Source: an uncultured Clostridia bacterium (GTDB lineage Bacteria; Bacillota; Clostridia; Lachnospirales; Lachnospiraceae). Taken from it: a stretch of 58,403 nucleotides of DNA. The stretch lies in contig CAMIZL010000013.1 of assembly GCA_946403295.1 (NCBI GenBank), positions 1 through 58,403 of the forward strand, written 5' to 3'. Made by a program: the position numbers and the translations under genes. Of the stretch, positions 1-7,925 are shown one piece after another. Numbering within the stretch: the stretch's first letter is position 1; each line of letters starts with the position of its first letter. Below the pieces are notes generated by a model. It searched no databases, was not told the DNA's origin, and was given only the letters and a program-made list of their open reading frames with translations.

Positions 1-19
1 CCCGCGCCGTTTTGCCGAC

Positions 20-114
20 TTACACCTGCGCCGTCCGTGCTTCTTGCACCTGCGCCGTCCGGGCTTCTTGCACCTGCGCCGTCCAGCCTCTTGCACCTGC
101 GCGCCGTCCGGCCG
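20..114. repeat. 24-bp tandem repeat, about 4 copies
   Basis: Four consecutive copies of a 23-24 bp unit built on TTGCACCTGCGCCGTCC. The array runs directly up to the stop codon of the UPF0340 gene, so it is that gene's 3' flank. Copies differ by a few bases. There are no spacers, so it is not a CRISPR array. Confidence 0.85.
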
Positions 115-675
115 TCACTTCTTTCCAACTTCTATCAGGCGCTCGTCGTAGTGAGCACGCTCGCCGCCGATAAATTTCGGTCTTACGCGTGCCGCGCAAA
201 CATGTGCCTCGCCGATCTTCTTGTTCACAAGTCTTACGGGCACCGCAACGCGCTTTAAGTGCATGCCTATAAGCGTATCGCCGATATCTATGCCTGCATC
301 GGCCTTGATCTCCTCGAGCGCAACGGGATCCTTAAAGCAGTTATACGCCGCTGTCGCGAACCCGCCGCCGCCCTTTGTCCAGGGCACGACATTGACGATC
401 TCCCTGTCGCCCGCTGCCTCGCGCTCGATGATGATCGCGCGGTTGAGATGCTCGCAGCACTGCGCCGCAATGTATATGCCGAGCGGGTCGGTCACACTTC
501 TGATACCGTCAAAAACCGCCTGTGCCACATCCGGTTTCGAATTGCTTCCGATCCTGTCGCCGCAAACTTCCGATGACGAACATCCCACAACAAGGATCTG
601 ACCCTTCCCGATACCCGATCTCTCAACAAGCTCTGCCACAGCTTTCGCGGCTTCTTCCCTGATATCTTCGTACAT
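115..675 (-). CDS. UPF0340/DUF436 family protein (YwlG-like, TIGR01440)
   Basis: A 186-residue protein that spans the whole UPF0340 family, known from Bacillus YwlG and common in Firmicutes. The biochemical role is not established. Family-like signatures are the VVGCSSSEV segment near residue 30, EHLNRAIIIERE near residue 80, VVPWTKGGGGFATAA near residue 100, and the C-terminal GIDIGDTLIGMHLKRVAVPVR. The start is an ATG with a GAAGGT site 8 nt upstream. Short tandem arrays lie on both sides (24-bp units after the stop, 38-bp units before the start), so it looks like a single-gene transcript. Family assignment is secure; function is unknown. Confidence 0.9.
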   Translation of the reverse strand: MYEDIREEAAKAVAELVERSGIGKGQILVVGCSSSEVCGDRIGSNSKPDVAQAVFDGIRSVTDPLGIYIAAQCCEHLNRAIIIEREAAGDREIVNVVPWTKGGGGFATAAYNCFKDPVALEEIKADAGIDIGDTLIGMHLKRVAVPVRLVNKKIGEAHVCAARVRPKFIGGERAHYDERLIEVGKK

Positions 676-707
676 TACATAGGACCTTCTTTCGTTATAT
701 TCATATA

Positions 708-858
708 TTCCGGGCGTTCACTTGATCCCCGCCCTGTTATGTAACTTCCGGGCGTTCACTTGATTTCCGCCCTGTTATGTAACTTCCGGGCGTTCACTTG
801 ATTTCCGCCCTGTTATGTTATTTCCGGGCGTTCACTTGATTTCCGCCTTGTTATTCTT
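708..858. repeat. 38-bp tandem repeat, 4 copies
   Basis: Four head-to-tail copies starting near 708, 746, 784 and 822. Each contains GGGCG and, 13 nt later, CGCCC, so every unit can form a small 5-bp hairpin. The array fills the gap between the 3' end of the ECF S-component gene and the 5' end of the UPF0340 gene, both on the minus strand. It could act as transcript end or spacer; no coding role is seen. Confidence 0.9.
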
Positions 859-868
859 TTTTCCCCGT

Positions 869-1429
869 TCAGGCGTTATTTATGAGTCGATTGAACATCT
901 TGCGGACTCCGAGTCCCCAGCACAGTACCATTCCGAGAACCGCTCCGAGGGCACCCTGTGCGATCTCATAAGGAAGCTTGAGATATGCGGCCTCCCATGT
1001 GCTGTAAACGAGACCCTTGCCGAGTGTATATCCGATCACCATGATCACCGCGCCGACCGTTACCGCGATACCCGAAGCAAGCTTCGGATGATGCTTCAGG
1101 GCATGATGCGCGATGAGCGAGATAACGACCGCCTGAAGGCCGTGTGTCACGAGCGATACAAACATGGGTGTCGGGTAAAAGAACATATCACCGAAGAACG
1201 ATCCGAGTCCGCCGACCACAAAAGCCTCGACCGGATTAAGCAGGATCGCGCCGAGTGCGATGAACATGTCGCACAGATAAAGGTGGCCGCCCGGAACCGG
1301 AATGCTTAAGTTGGCCATGCTGAACACGATCGTAAGGCCCATGAACATGGCCGTAACAACGAGCCGCAGTGTCGTGACCCTCCCCGATGAATATGTACCC
1401 GTAATAGCTTTTCCTGAATTGTCTGTCAT
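869..1429 (-). CDS. ECF transporter S component
   Basis: A 186-residue integral membrane protein, the substrate-binding S component of an energy-coupling factor vitamin importer. It would work with a shared EcfA/A'/T module that is not in this window. About six hydrophobic segments begin at LRLVVTAMFMGLTIVF. The run SIPVPGGHLYLCDMF followed by a glycine-rich GGLGSFFGDMF loop is typical of the PF07155-like group. The start was set at the ATG at 1429 because GGGGG sits 7 nt upstream; an in-frame ATG eight codons earlier has no such site. The substrate cannot be read from sequence; a B-vitamin or precursor is inferred from the family. Confidence 0.85.
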   Translation of the reverse strand: MTDNSGKAITGTYSSGRVTTLRLVVTAMFMGLTIVFSMANLSIPVPGGHLYLCDMFIALGAILLNPVEAFVVGGLGSFFGDMFFYPTPMFVSLVTHGLQAVVISLIAHHALKHHPKLASGIAVTVGAVIMVIGYTLGKGLVYSTWEAAYLKLPYEIAQGALGAVLGMVLCWGLGVRKMFNRLINNA

Positions 1430-1467
1430 GTATATTCCCCCTTTATGGTTCATTTGAGCCTTGTTGC

Positions 1468-1503
1468 CCGGGCTCCGTTTTTCATAGCGAACTCTGCCCG
1501 GAG
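1468..1503 (-). other. leader with two mutually exclusive short pairings
   Basis: About 40 nt upstream of the ECF S-component gene, GCCCGG (1496-1501) can pair with CCGGGC (1468-1473), or CGGAG (1499-1503) with CTCCG (1473-1477). The two pairings share bases. It does not match a riboswitch class that I recognise. ECF S genes often carry such control, so it is recorded with low confidence. Confidence 0.2.
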
Positions 1504-1604
1504 TTCAAGTTTTGTTTTATGCTCAGGAGGATACATCCGTTTTGACTATATAAAAATGTTCAGTTCTGTCGTTTTTTATATGACCAGATTCCGTACAGCC
1601 GGAT

Positions 1605-1814
1605 CTATTCTTCCCTCGACCTCATACATCGTCCGCTCAGATAGAACGACCATGTGATCAAAAATCCCGTTCCGACCGCCGCAAGCGCATCCTCGCCGAC
1701 AACCCTTCCCACTATGAGGGTATCGGCAGTATTATAAAGTTGTTGCATGAGGGAACCCAGTAAAACAGGAAGCGAAAACTTAAGGATGTGCTTCCAGGGG
1801 CTTCCCTCAGTCAT
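1605..1814 (-). pseudogene. truncated MATE-family efflux protein (N-terminal fragment)
   Basis: About the first 50 residues match the start of MATE (multidrug/oligosaccharidyl-lipid) transporters: MTEGSPWKHILKFSLPVLLG, then QQLYNTADTLIVGRVVGEDALAAVGTG. A complete MATE protein has about 450 residues and 12 membrane spans; here the frame ends after roughly 70 residues, with an unrelated basic tail. Past the break another frame reads for about 24 codons (ending RNLVI, stop) in coding-like fashion, suggesting a deletion joined two gene ends. The start is the ATG of MTEGS. It is almost certainly non-functional as a transporter. Confidence 0.75.
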
Positions 1815-1860
1815 TGTTTTGGTTCTTATCCGCATTGTTATTATACCCGGTACTTTGCTT

Positions 1861-2331
1861 TTAAACGATAGCCACCACTTCGCCTATATACATGTCGTGA
1901 GCGGCATCCTTCGAATAAAATGTTTCCCTGATTTCCTCCGTCATGTTTGCGGGGTCAAGGTTCTGCATGAACAACTTCTTGCAGATAAGCGTTATTTCCG
2001 CCTCTTCAAACGTCATCGAATTTTCGACTTCTTTCGGTGTGAGCCCGGACGCCTTCATTTTGTCCATGTCGCGGCCCGATCTTGAGCCGAGCACGCCAAG
2101 TTCCTTCCTATATTCCTCGGGGAAAAAGCTTACCGTGAAATAATCCTCGCGGTCCATAAACTCGTGCGTGTAGCGCGATGTCCTGACATAAACGGTTGCC
2201 ACCGGCCTGCTCCAGAGCGTTCCGAGACCGCCCCAGCTCACCGTCATCGTGTTGAAGCTGTCCTTGTTTCCCGCTGTAAGCAGCGCCCACTGTTTATCAA
2301 ATTTTGTAAAAATATCCGCTGTGAAATTCAT
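1861..2331 (-). CDS. flavin reductase-like (FMN-binding split barrel) protein
   Basis: A 156-residue protein of the flavin reductase-like/FMN-binding split-barrel group. Typical features are NTMTVSWGGLGTLWSRPVATVYVRTSRYTHEFM (residues about 27-60, phosphate and flavin binding side), the YFTVSFF strand, and a C-terminal half with GLTPKEVE and a final strand ending GEVVAIV. Such proteins bind FMN and often act as NAD(P)H-dependent flavin reductases or electron-transfer partners; the partner here is unknown. The start has a consensus AGGAGG site 7 nt upstream. It lies 16 nt after the Cys-tRNA(Pro) deacylase gene, so the two are probably co-transcribed. Confidence 0.8.
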   Translation of the reverse strand: MNFTADIFTKFDKQWALLTAGNKDSFNTMTVSWGGLGTLWSRPVATVYVRTSRYTHEFMDREDYFTVSFFPEEYRKELGVLGSRSGRDMDKMKASGLTPKEVENSMTFEEAEITLICKKLFMQNLDPANMTEEIRETFYSKDAAHDMYIGEVVAIV

Positions 2332-2347
2332 GTTTATTCCTCCTGCC

Positions 2348-2830
2348 TCACTCTTCTCCGATTATATCCGCCGTCTCACATCTTGTCACCGAAATAAGAT
2401 CTTCCGGCGATAATTCAATCTGGAAGCCGACCTTCCCTGCGCTCACGAACATCTTCTCATAGGACGCGGCCGTCTCATGGATATATGTCTTAAACTGCTT
2501 CTTCATGCCGATCGGCGAGCAGCCCCCGTGCACATATCCGGTAAGCGGCAACAGGTCTTTTTGCTTTATCATGGCGATCGACTTCTCACCGCAGGCCTTT
2601 GCCGCCTTCTTGAGGTTAAGCTCACCCTTCACCGGGACCACGAACACGTAATACGCGCCCGTCTTTCCCTGCGTCACAAGGGTTTTGAAGACCTTGTCGG
2701 GATCCTCGCCGAGTATTCCCGCGATCTGCTCGCCCGTGAGGGTCGGATCTGCCTCATATGAATGAGCCTCATACGTGATCTTTTTGCCGTCGAGGACTCT
2801 CATTACGTTTGTCTTCTCGTTTTGCTTCAT
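2348..2830 (-). CDS. ybaK: Cys-tRNA(Pro) deacylase, YbaK/EbsC family
   Basis: A 160-residue single-domain editing enzyme that hydrolyses cysteine mischarged onto tRNA-Pro. Family signs are DPDKVFKTLVTQG (residues about 43-55), YVFVVPVKGELNLKKAAKACG, the catalytic-area KQKDLLPLTGYVHGGCSPIGMKK, and the C-terminal GFQIELSPEDLI. The frame is open upstream through a 42-bp tandem repeat, but that part would translate as a repetitive peptide. The ATG at 2830 is preceded by AAGGA at proper distance and gives the normal family length. It follows the HD-domain gene and precedes the flavin reductase-like gene on the same strand. Confidence 0.92.
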   Translation of the reverse strand: MKQNEKTNVMRVLDGKKITYEAHSYEADPTLTGEQIAGILGEDPDKVFKTLVTQGKTGAYYVFVVPVKGELNLKKAAKACGEKSIAMIKQKDLLPLTGYVHGGCSPIGMKKQFKTYIHETAASYEKMFVSAGKVGFQIELSPEDLISVTRCETADIIGEE

Positions 2831-2832
2831 AT

Positions 2833-2955
2833 CCGTTCCTTTTATACCACGATCTTCTCCCGTGATCAATGATATCCGTTCCCTTATACCACGATCTTCT
2901 CCCGTGATCGATGATATCCGTTCCTTTATACCACGACCTTCTCCCGTGATCAATG
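2833..2955. repeat. 42-43 bp tandem repeat, 3 copies
   Basis: Three copies of a unit beginning ATCCGTTCC and containing CCACGATCTTCTCCCGTGATC. The array starts at the ribosome-binding region of the ybaK-like gene and ends inside the last two codons of the HD-domain gene, so one end overlaps a gene 3' terminus. Each copy repeats the ribosome-binding-like AAGGAACGGAT (minus strand), which multiplies possible binding sites ahead of the deacylase gene. Confidence 0.9.
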
Positions 2956-5043
2956 TAACCTGTAGATCCTGAGCCCGTCATAGAGCCGCAACATCACAAG
3001 CATACACTCCATGGGGTCGGTGTCCTTGTTCTGCGTTTCGGCGTCAAGGCCGTCCTCATAATGCTTTGCGGCGAGATCAAACGAAACCTCGAAGCCCTCA
3101 AGTCCGGGGATCATGTCCTTGTGCCGGCGCTCGATCTCACGCTTATCCTTTTCGGGTGTTCCGTAGGTCCAGCCCATGTCCACATGTTCCTGAAGCCATC
3201 TGTGATGCTCGAGCTTGCCTATCGTTAAGAGCTCTTCCTCCGTAAATCCGTCGAGGAATTCATAATCCACGTTCTTGTCCGAGTAGAAACATCCGATCAC
3301 ATCGAGATATTTCGAAAATGCCTTCGCCTGATTGATGTTCGAAAGCTTATATTCGAGCGACAATTTCTTGAACTGCTCTCCGAATTCTTCGATCAGCTTT
3401 GTATTCTTGAGGAAATTCTCCTCCTTACCCGCCTCCCGCGCGCGGGCCCAATCATCGACATGACTCCAGCGTCCGTTGAGCACAAGCGCAAAGTTATACA
3501 GATTGAGGTAATTGCTGTCGGACAGGAAGCGCTGATGGTTCGTCGCGTCGCGCTCCGCAAAATCCGCCTCGACGTCAAGCTTTATCTCGCTCAGATCGAC
3601 GATACTCTCGATATCGGCCTGAAACGCCGTCTTGCCGTTCTTCCTCACATACATCTCGGAGTAGGCCTTGAGCTTCGGAGGCTTCGGTGCCCCGGGTGCA
3701 GGCTTGCCGTCTTCTTGCACATATTCGTTCTCCCAACGCTTATATGCATCAATGAAGTCTTCCACCTTCCCAATCTGCTTCTTATCAAAGAGATAGACGG
3801 CTTTTATCCTGTCCTTCGAGAAATCGAATCTGCATGCCATGGGATGGAACTCTTTTTTCGAGTTACGGCCGTAGGCGACGCGGTCCCAGCATTGAAGCTC
3901 GTCGCATAACATAAGCGCATATGCGAGCGGATGCAGTTCCGCTCTGAAGGGTTTGTTGCCGGCACTCTTGTAATGCGCGATGCTGAATTTGTAAAGGCTG
4001 TTGTGCATGAGGATCGCGGAGAGCGCATCGAGGAACGTCTTGTTGATCTCGATCCCGAGTTCCTCGAAAAGCCTCTCGAAAAGCACCGTCGCGCTGAAAT
4101 ATGCGTGATCCATGAAATGGTTGAATTTGTCGGGCTTTGTCGGTTTGTCGACGAGGACATTGTACATCTGGATCGGCGTGAACCGATATGCCTCGCCGAG
4201 CTTTTCGGCGAGAACATGCGCAAAGAGCTCGTCGGTATTGTCAAACCTCATGCCGCCGTAGAGCTTCGCGATCTTCTCCTTTGTCTCATCGTTTATGTTC
4301 ACGAAGGGATCGAGCGCATGATATGCCAGGAACGGTCTGTCCTTTCGCTCATCGCCCTCGACCTCGAAATATGAGCAAACCTGCTCAAAAGGAAGCTCAA
4401 AAGGATACCCGATATCGTGGAAGAGCGATGTCAGTCCCCAGTATTTCAGGAAATGAGCCGCTGCCTCGCGGTCATCGCGCAGGTCATAATAATTTTTGTA
4501 AATATATCTGAATATGCTGTTGCTCTCGTAGATGGCAAGACCGAGCGTGAAGACATAAACGGAATGCGAATAATGATCCCTGTGCTTCATGAGGAGGCCG
4601 CTGCCGGTCGCCTCGAACTCGGAAAGCAGCTCGATCATGCGCCTGTTTTTCTCATAGTCGCCGATGAACATCTCGAGGTAGCAGAAGTAAACATCAAACG
4701 CATCGTCCTTCTTGCCCGTCCGCAGGAAACGGTCGATCGCGTTCTCGAGACAGAGCCTGTCGATGTCCTTCTCCATGTTATAAGGGATCTGCCCGGGCTT
4801 GTTGCTCTTCCCGTCCGAATCAGGCGCGATCCCGCCGTTTCCCGCGCCGCTTCCCGCGCCGCCGTTTCCCGCGCTCTCACAGACACTACCGTTTTCCGCG
4901 CCGCTTAGCGACGAAACTTTATCCTTGTCAAACCGGAGGCCCTCGCAGCTCGTCCGAATGAACGAAAGCGCAGCGCCCTCAAGCGATGCGGGCGCATATT
5001 TTACAGACTTGATCCTCGAGTTGTTAAGCATCGTGTAGCTCAT
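2950..5043 (-). CDS. HD-domain phosphohydrolase with C-terminal RyR-like domain
   Basis: A 697-residue cytoplasmic protein. After a Gly/Ser/Asn-rich low-complexity stretch (about 45-80) comes an HD-superfamily region with a full set of metal ligands: H160 (DHYSHSVYV), H209-D210 (LFHDIGYP), D312-H313 (FMDHAYFSA), H347 and D381. The C-terminal part (about 605-660) contains GKLEHHRWLQEHVDMGWTYG, matching the RyR-domain pattern (E-H-x-RW then GW-x-YG) also found in bacterial nucleotide-sensing and conflict proteins. The middle, about 200 residues, is unrecognised. HD proteins hydrolyse phosphomonoesters or phosphodiesters, often of nucleotides; the RyR part may bind a ligand. Substrate unknown. 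The start has GAGGT 6 nt upstream. Confidence 0.75.
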   Translation of the reverse strand: MSYTMLNNSRIKSVKYAPASLEGAALSFIRTSCEGLRFDKDKVSSLSGAENGSVCESAGNGGAGSGAGNGGIAPDSDGKSNKPGQIPYNMEKDIDRLCLENAIDRFLRTGKKDDAFDVYFCYLEMFIGDYEKNRRMIELLSEFEATGSGLLMKHRDHYSHSVYVFTLGLAIYESNSIFRYIYKNYYDLRDDREAAAHFLKYWGLTSLFHDIGYPFELPFEQVCSYFEVEGDERKDRPFLAYHALDPFVNINDETKEKIAKLYGGMRFDNTDELFAHVLAEKLGEAYRFTPIQMYNVLVDKPTKPDKFNHFMDHAYFSATVLFERLFEELGIEINKTFLDALSAILMHNSLYKFSIAHYKSAGNKPFRAELHPLAYALMLCDELQCWDRVAYGRNSKKEFHPMACRFDFSKDRIKAVYLFDKKQIGKVEDFIDAYKRWENEYVQEDGKPAPGAPKPPKLKAYSEMYVRKNGKTAFQADIESIVDLSEIKLDVEADFAERDATNHQRFLSDSNYLNLYNFALVLNGRWSHVDDWARAREAGKEENFLKNTKLIEEFGEQFKKLSLEYKLSNINQAKAFSKYLDVIGCFYSDKNVDYEFLDGFTEEELLTIGKLEHHRWLQEHVDMGWTYGTPEKDKREIERRHKDMIPGLEGFEVSFDLAAKHYEDGLDAETQNKDTDPMECMLVMLRLYDGLRIYRLH

Positions 5044-5054
5044 ATCCGTACCTC

Positions 5055-5160
5055 ACTTTAAGTACCTGAAATCGTCGTTCCGTTGTTTTGTTTTAAGCAG
5101 CAAAATTCGTAGTTTCCGTGGTTTACCTTAGATACCTGAAATCGTCGTTTCCGTTGTTTC
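5055..5160. repeat. partial duplication of the rhomboid gene 3' end (period 70 bp)
   Basis: The last codons of the rhomboid gene (5125-5160) recur about 70 bp further downstream (5055-5090) with a few changes, outside the gene. A weaker third copy lies inside the gene (FRYMGHNGG against the terminal FRYLR). The copy carries no gene; it looks like a slipped-strand or unequal duplication of a gene terminus. Confidence 0.75.
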
Positions 5161-5782
5161 CGCCGTTATGACCCATGTATCTGAAGCCGTTTCCGCCGTC
5201 ACCTTTCCTGCCGAATAAAACAAGCACCACCGCCGCCGTCACAAATCCCGCGATACCGCCGCCGATATGACCCTGCCAGCTCACTCCGGCACTAAAACTG
5301 TACACGAGGTTGAGTATGATTCCGCGCCCGATATATATTGGATTCTGGTGATTTTTGATCGTAAGTATGAGCGCCGCACCCATAAGCCCCCATATTCCGC
5401 CGCTGGCACCCGCATGGATCGCACTCTGTCCTCCGAAGAAATTTACGGCGATTCCCGCGCCCACAAGCGCCACAATGTATATGATCACATACCTGACCGG
5501 TCCGATCTTCCTCTCAAAACTCATTCCGAAGAAGAACAAACACGCCATGTTACTTGCAAAATGGTAGAACCCGAAATGAAGGAATCCGCTCATGAACATT
5601 CTTCCCCACTCGCCATCCTCAAGCGCGCCTTCATACATGGCGTAGTGGTACGCTGCCACGTCCTCGCCGACTTCAAGTTCATATAACAGTCCGATCACAT
5701 TCAACAAGATTATAACGATTGTAACAAACGGAATCTTCTTTATGTCAAACGAATCAAACGAAAAATTCTGTCTTCCGCGCAT
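5123..5782 (-). CDS. rhomboid family intramembrane serine protease
   Basis: A 219-residue polytopic membrane protease with six predicted spans. The catalytic dyad is visible as S127 in HAGASGGIWG and H172 in VSWQGHIGGG; the membrane motif FLHFGFYHFASNM (about 67-79) holds the conserved His and Asn of the oxyanion region. Rhomboids cut transmembrane helices of other proteins; the substrates are unknown. The C-terminus is a short Gly/Asn-rich tail with a repeated FRY(M/L) element whose DNA is duplicated downstream. The start has a GGGGGA site. The gene is 79 nt upstream of the HD-RyR gene. Confidence 0.92.
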   Translation of the reverse strand: MRGRQNFSFDSFDIKKIPFVTIVIILLNVIGLLYELEVGEDVAAYHYAMYEGALEDGEWGRMFMSGFLHFGFYHFASNMACLFFFGMSFERKIGPVRYVIIYIVALVGAGIAVNFFGGQSAIHAGASGGIWGLMGAALILTIKNHQNPIYIGRGIILNLVYSFSAGVSWQGHIGGGIAGFVTAAVVLVLFGRKGDGGNGFRYMGHNGGNNGNDDFRYLR

Positions 5783-5984
5783 AGCATCCCCCGGGTACCT
5801 AATGATTTCGGGAACCTTCGGTCATCGTGACATCCCCCGTGATCCCCGATCTGTCTCCCAAATGCTAATTATACACTATTTTCCGAAAGAGCGAAACATC
5901 GGCGCTGATTTCGCAACTGCAGTCTGTCTGCGCAATCTTATATTATTATACATTTTCGATCGCTTGGTCCGATAAAGAATTGAT

Positions 5985-6068
5985 GGGATTCACCGCTTGT
6001 TTGACTTTGTGATGACGGGATTCACTGCCGGTTTGACTTTGTGTGATGATGGGATTCACTGCCGGTCC
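5985..6068. repeat. 32-34 bp tandem repeat, about 2.5 copies
   Basis: Copies of GGGATTCACTGCCGGTTTGA begin at 5985, 6017 and 6051; the last runs into the adjacent hairpin element. It lies in the 450-bp gap between the rhomboid promoter side and the serpin 3' end, where no credible gene is seen. Confidence 0.8.
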
Positions 6069-6218
6069 AATAGAAAATCGACAGCCCATGTGGACCGGTT
6101 TTTCTTCCAATTTTTTCCAATTTTCAAAAAATTCGGTCCTATACGAAATCAATGCCCCGGGTGGACCAAAACTCCGAAATTTCATAGTCCACCGGGGGCA
6201 CTTATTTTCTATAGGACC
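6062..6218. repeat. repeat element: one hairpin copy plus a large 32-bp inverted repeat
   Basis: A 32-33 bp sequence starting GGTCC-ATA-GAAAAT and ending GTGGACC occurs three times: at 6064-6096 (direct), 6135-6166 (direct) and 6187-6218 (inverted). The last two form a hairpin with 27 of 32 positions paired and a 20-nt loop. The first copy alone is bounded by CCGGTCCA/TGGACCGG. It ends 16 bp beyond the serpin stop, so it would sit in the serpin transcript's 3' end. It resembles REP/BIME-type extragenic elements. Confidence 0.8.
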
Positions 6219-6234
6219 GAGGTTTGTCAACTTT

Positions 6235-7773
6235 TTAATCTTTCAGCGCAGGATCTCTCATGATGCCGATGAAGAACGGAGTTTTTGTCTCCATGTCTAT
6301 AAGCATATATACGAACGGTCTGTCGAGATTGACCTCATGCTTTTCTTTCGGAGTCCCTCCGGTTCCGCCTACCATAACCGCGGTAGCCGCTCCGGCTTTA
6401 GTTCCGTCTTCATCGACCGAAATAAAAGTCTTATGCTGTACTTTTCTGATATGGAAATTATTAGAACACTTTCCGATCTTTCCAAATTCCGCATCATACG
6501 AAAATGCTTTTCCCATACCCATATCACTCAGCACTTTTCTGAGTTCGACATCATATTCCGACTCAAATTTCGGGATAGATGTCACTACATAGCATTCCTC
6601 CGCATCATTCAGAATTTTATTAAGACGCTCTCCCGAGAGCGATTTCAAATAATCATCCACATCCGTTCCTTCGTCAGGCAAAAGAGCTGCAAACGCATAT
6701 TTTCTGCCCTTATATTCTTTGATAAATCCCTGTGCATTGTCATCCGACAGGAATGAATGTTCACTTCCGTGCATAAATGGAATTATTCTCTTCTCATCAG
6801 AAGAAACATGGAAAACTCCGTCTTCTACCTGTCGTTCAATGTAAGGATGACTCCATTTGGCTTCGAACGCAACCGCATTTACAAGAACCATCAGGTCAGA
6901 TGGATCGATATTATCAATGATCCTCGGGATCATTCCCTTTGTCTTTTCCTTTACCCACGAATTGATCGAGCTGACGGTAGTATGATCGAACGGCGCGGAA
7001 TAGATCTCCGCTCCATAATAATCGGCGTTTGTCTGAAGGAAATCTTTGTTTACGATTAATTGCGGATCATTTGCGAACCAAATAGAATTGCCGACTTCAA
7101 GCTTTCCGGCATTTGAGGGGATTTCCTGAAGTTTTTTGTTGATCAAGTACGCATATGCATTAAGCATATCGATCGGAAATCCCAGAGCTTCTTCCATCCG
7201 GGCGAGGGTCGTGCCCTCCGCCCCGTTAGCAGTCATCGACAGGGCCATAAGTACCGAGAGAGGTGACACAAGAACATTTTGGCCTGCGTCACTCTCATTA
7301 CATGCCTTGGCAAGCCTGAGTGCAAATTCAGTCATTCCGGGTTCATAATTGCCCCAGAGATAATTGCTGTTGACTTCCTGCCCCTCGACTCCCTCCATCA
7401 GGTCATTTGCCATAATATTTACCGGCACGATATCAACATCCCGGGTGTCTTCTTTGTCATCCGGTTCTGTTTTCGCGCCGTTTAATTCGCTGTCCGGTTT
7501 GATCCAGGCGTCCCTTAACGCGCCGTCCGGTTTAACGTCGGCACTGTTTAATGCGCCGTCCGGTTTGATCCAGGCGTCCCTTAACGCGCCGTTCGGTTCA
7601 GCATCGGCGCTGTTTAACGCGCCGTCCGGTTTGATCCCGGCGTCCTTTAACGCGCCGTCCGATTCAGCATTTTGTGCGGCATTCGATGCGCTATCCCCTG
7701 CGCACCCCGTCGTCGACACGGCAATTACAACCAACATGATAATCGCCGTAATTGTTCTTAACATTTTTTCCAT
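6235..7773 (-). CDS. serpin (serine protease inhibitor) lipoprotein
   Basis: A 512-residue secreted serpin. The start at 7773 has GGGAG 7-9 nt upstream and gives a lipoprotein signal (basic start, TITAIIMLVVIAVS, then TTGC). The linker after it contains six 11-residue repeats of the GALRDAWIKPD/GALNSADVKPD type. The serpin fold follows (ALRLAKACNESDAGQNVLVSPLSVLMALSM onward). The reactive-centre hinge DEDGTKAGAATAVMVGG has the small residues expected for an inhibitory serpin, and the closing DRPFVYMLIDMETKTPFFIG is the serpin signature. It probably protects the surface from host or microbial serine proteases; a secreted trypsin-like protease is encoded 0.9 kb away, an inferred possible partner. 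A hairpin element lies just after the stop. Confidence 0.92.
   Translation of the reverse strand: MEKMLRTITAIIMLVVIAVSTTGCAGDSASNAAQNAESDGALKDAGIKPDGALNSADAEPNGALRDAWIKPDGALNSADVKPDGALRDAWIKPDSELNGAKTEPDDKEDTRDVDIVPVNIMANDLMEGVEGQEVNSNYLWGNYEPGMTEFALRLAKACNESDAGQNVLVSPLSVLMALSMTANGAEGTTLARMEEALGFPIDMLNAYAYLINKKLQEIPSNAGKLEVGNSIWFANDPQLIVNKDFLQTNADYYGAEIYSAPFDHTTVSSINSWVKEKTKGMIPRIIDNIDPSDLMVLVNAVAFEAKWSHPYIERQVEDGVFHVSSDEKRIIPFMHGSEHSFLSDDNAQGFIKEYKGRKYAFAALLPDEGTDVDDYLKSLSGERLNKILNDAEECYVVTSIPKFESEYDVELRKVLSDMGMGKAFSYDAEFGKIGKCSNNFHIRKVQHKTFISVDEDGTKAGAATAVMVGGTGGTPKEKHEVNLDRPFVYMLIDMETKTPFFIGIMRDPALKD
7459..7656 (-). repeat. in-frame 33-bp repeats in the serpin linker, 6 copies
   Basis: Six 33-bp units coding 11-residue repeats, arranged as three pairs (66 bp) of alternating types. 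This forms an acidic, extended spacer between the lipid anchor and the serpin fold. Near-identity of copies suggests recent expansion. Confidence 0.9.
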
Positions 7774-7925
7774 ATTTTTGCTCTCCCTGATAACAGATTT
7801 TCCTTTCACGCTTGCAAAAGCATTACTTAAAGGGTTTTCCGTTTCGCACCCTCTTATTAGACGACACACCATTGAAACCGGTTCCACAATTTTTTAAATA
7901 TTTAAAAAAAATTTTAAAAAATTTT

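Noticed and set aside
20-858. Possible CRISPR arrays in the repeat-rich first kilobase
   Set aside because: The repeats are contiguous without unique spacers, the units are 24 and 38 bp, and no cas genes are present.
2769-2981. Small repetitive frames over the 42-bp repeat
   Set aside because: They translate the tandem repeat itself (DHGRRSWYKGTDII units); no start site or domain.
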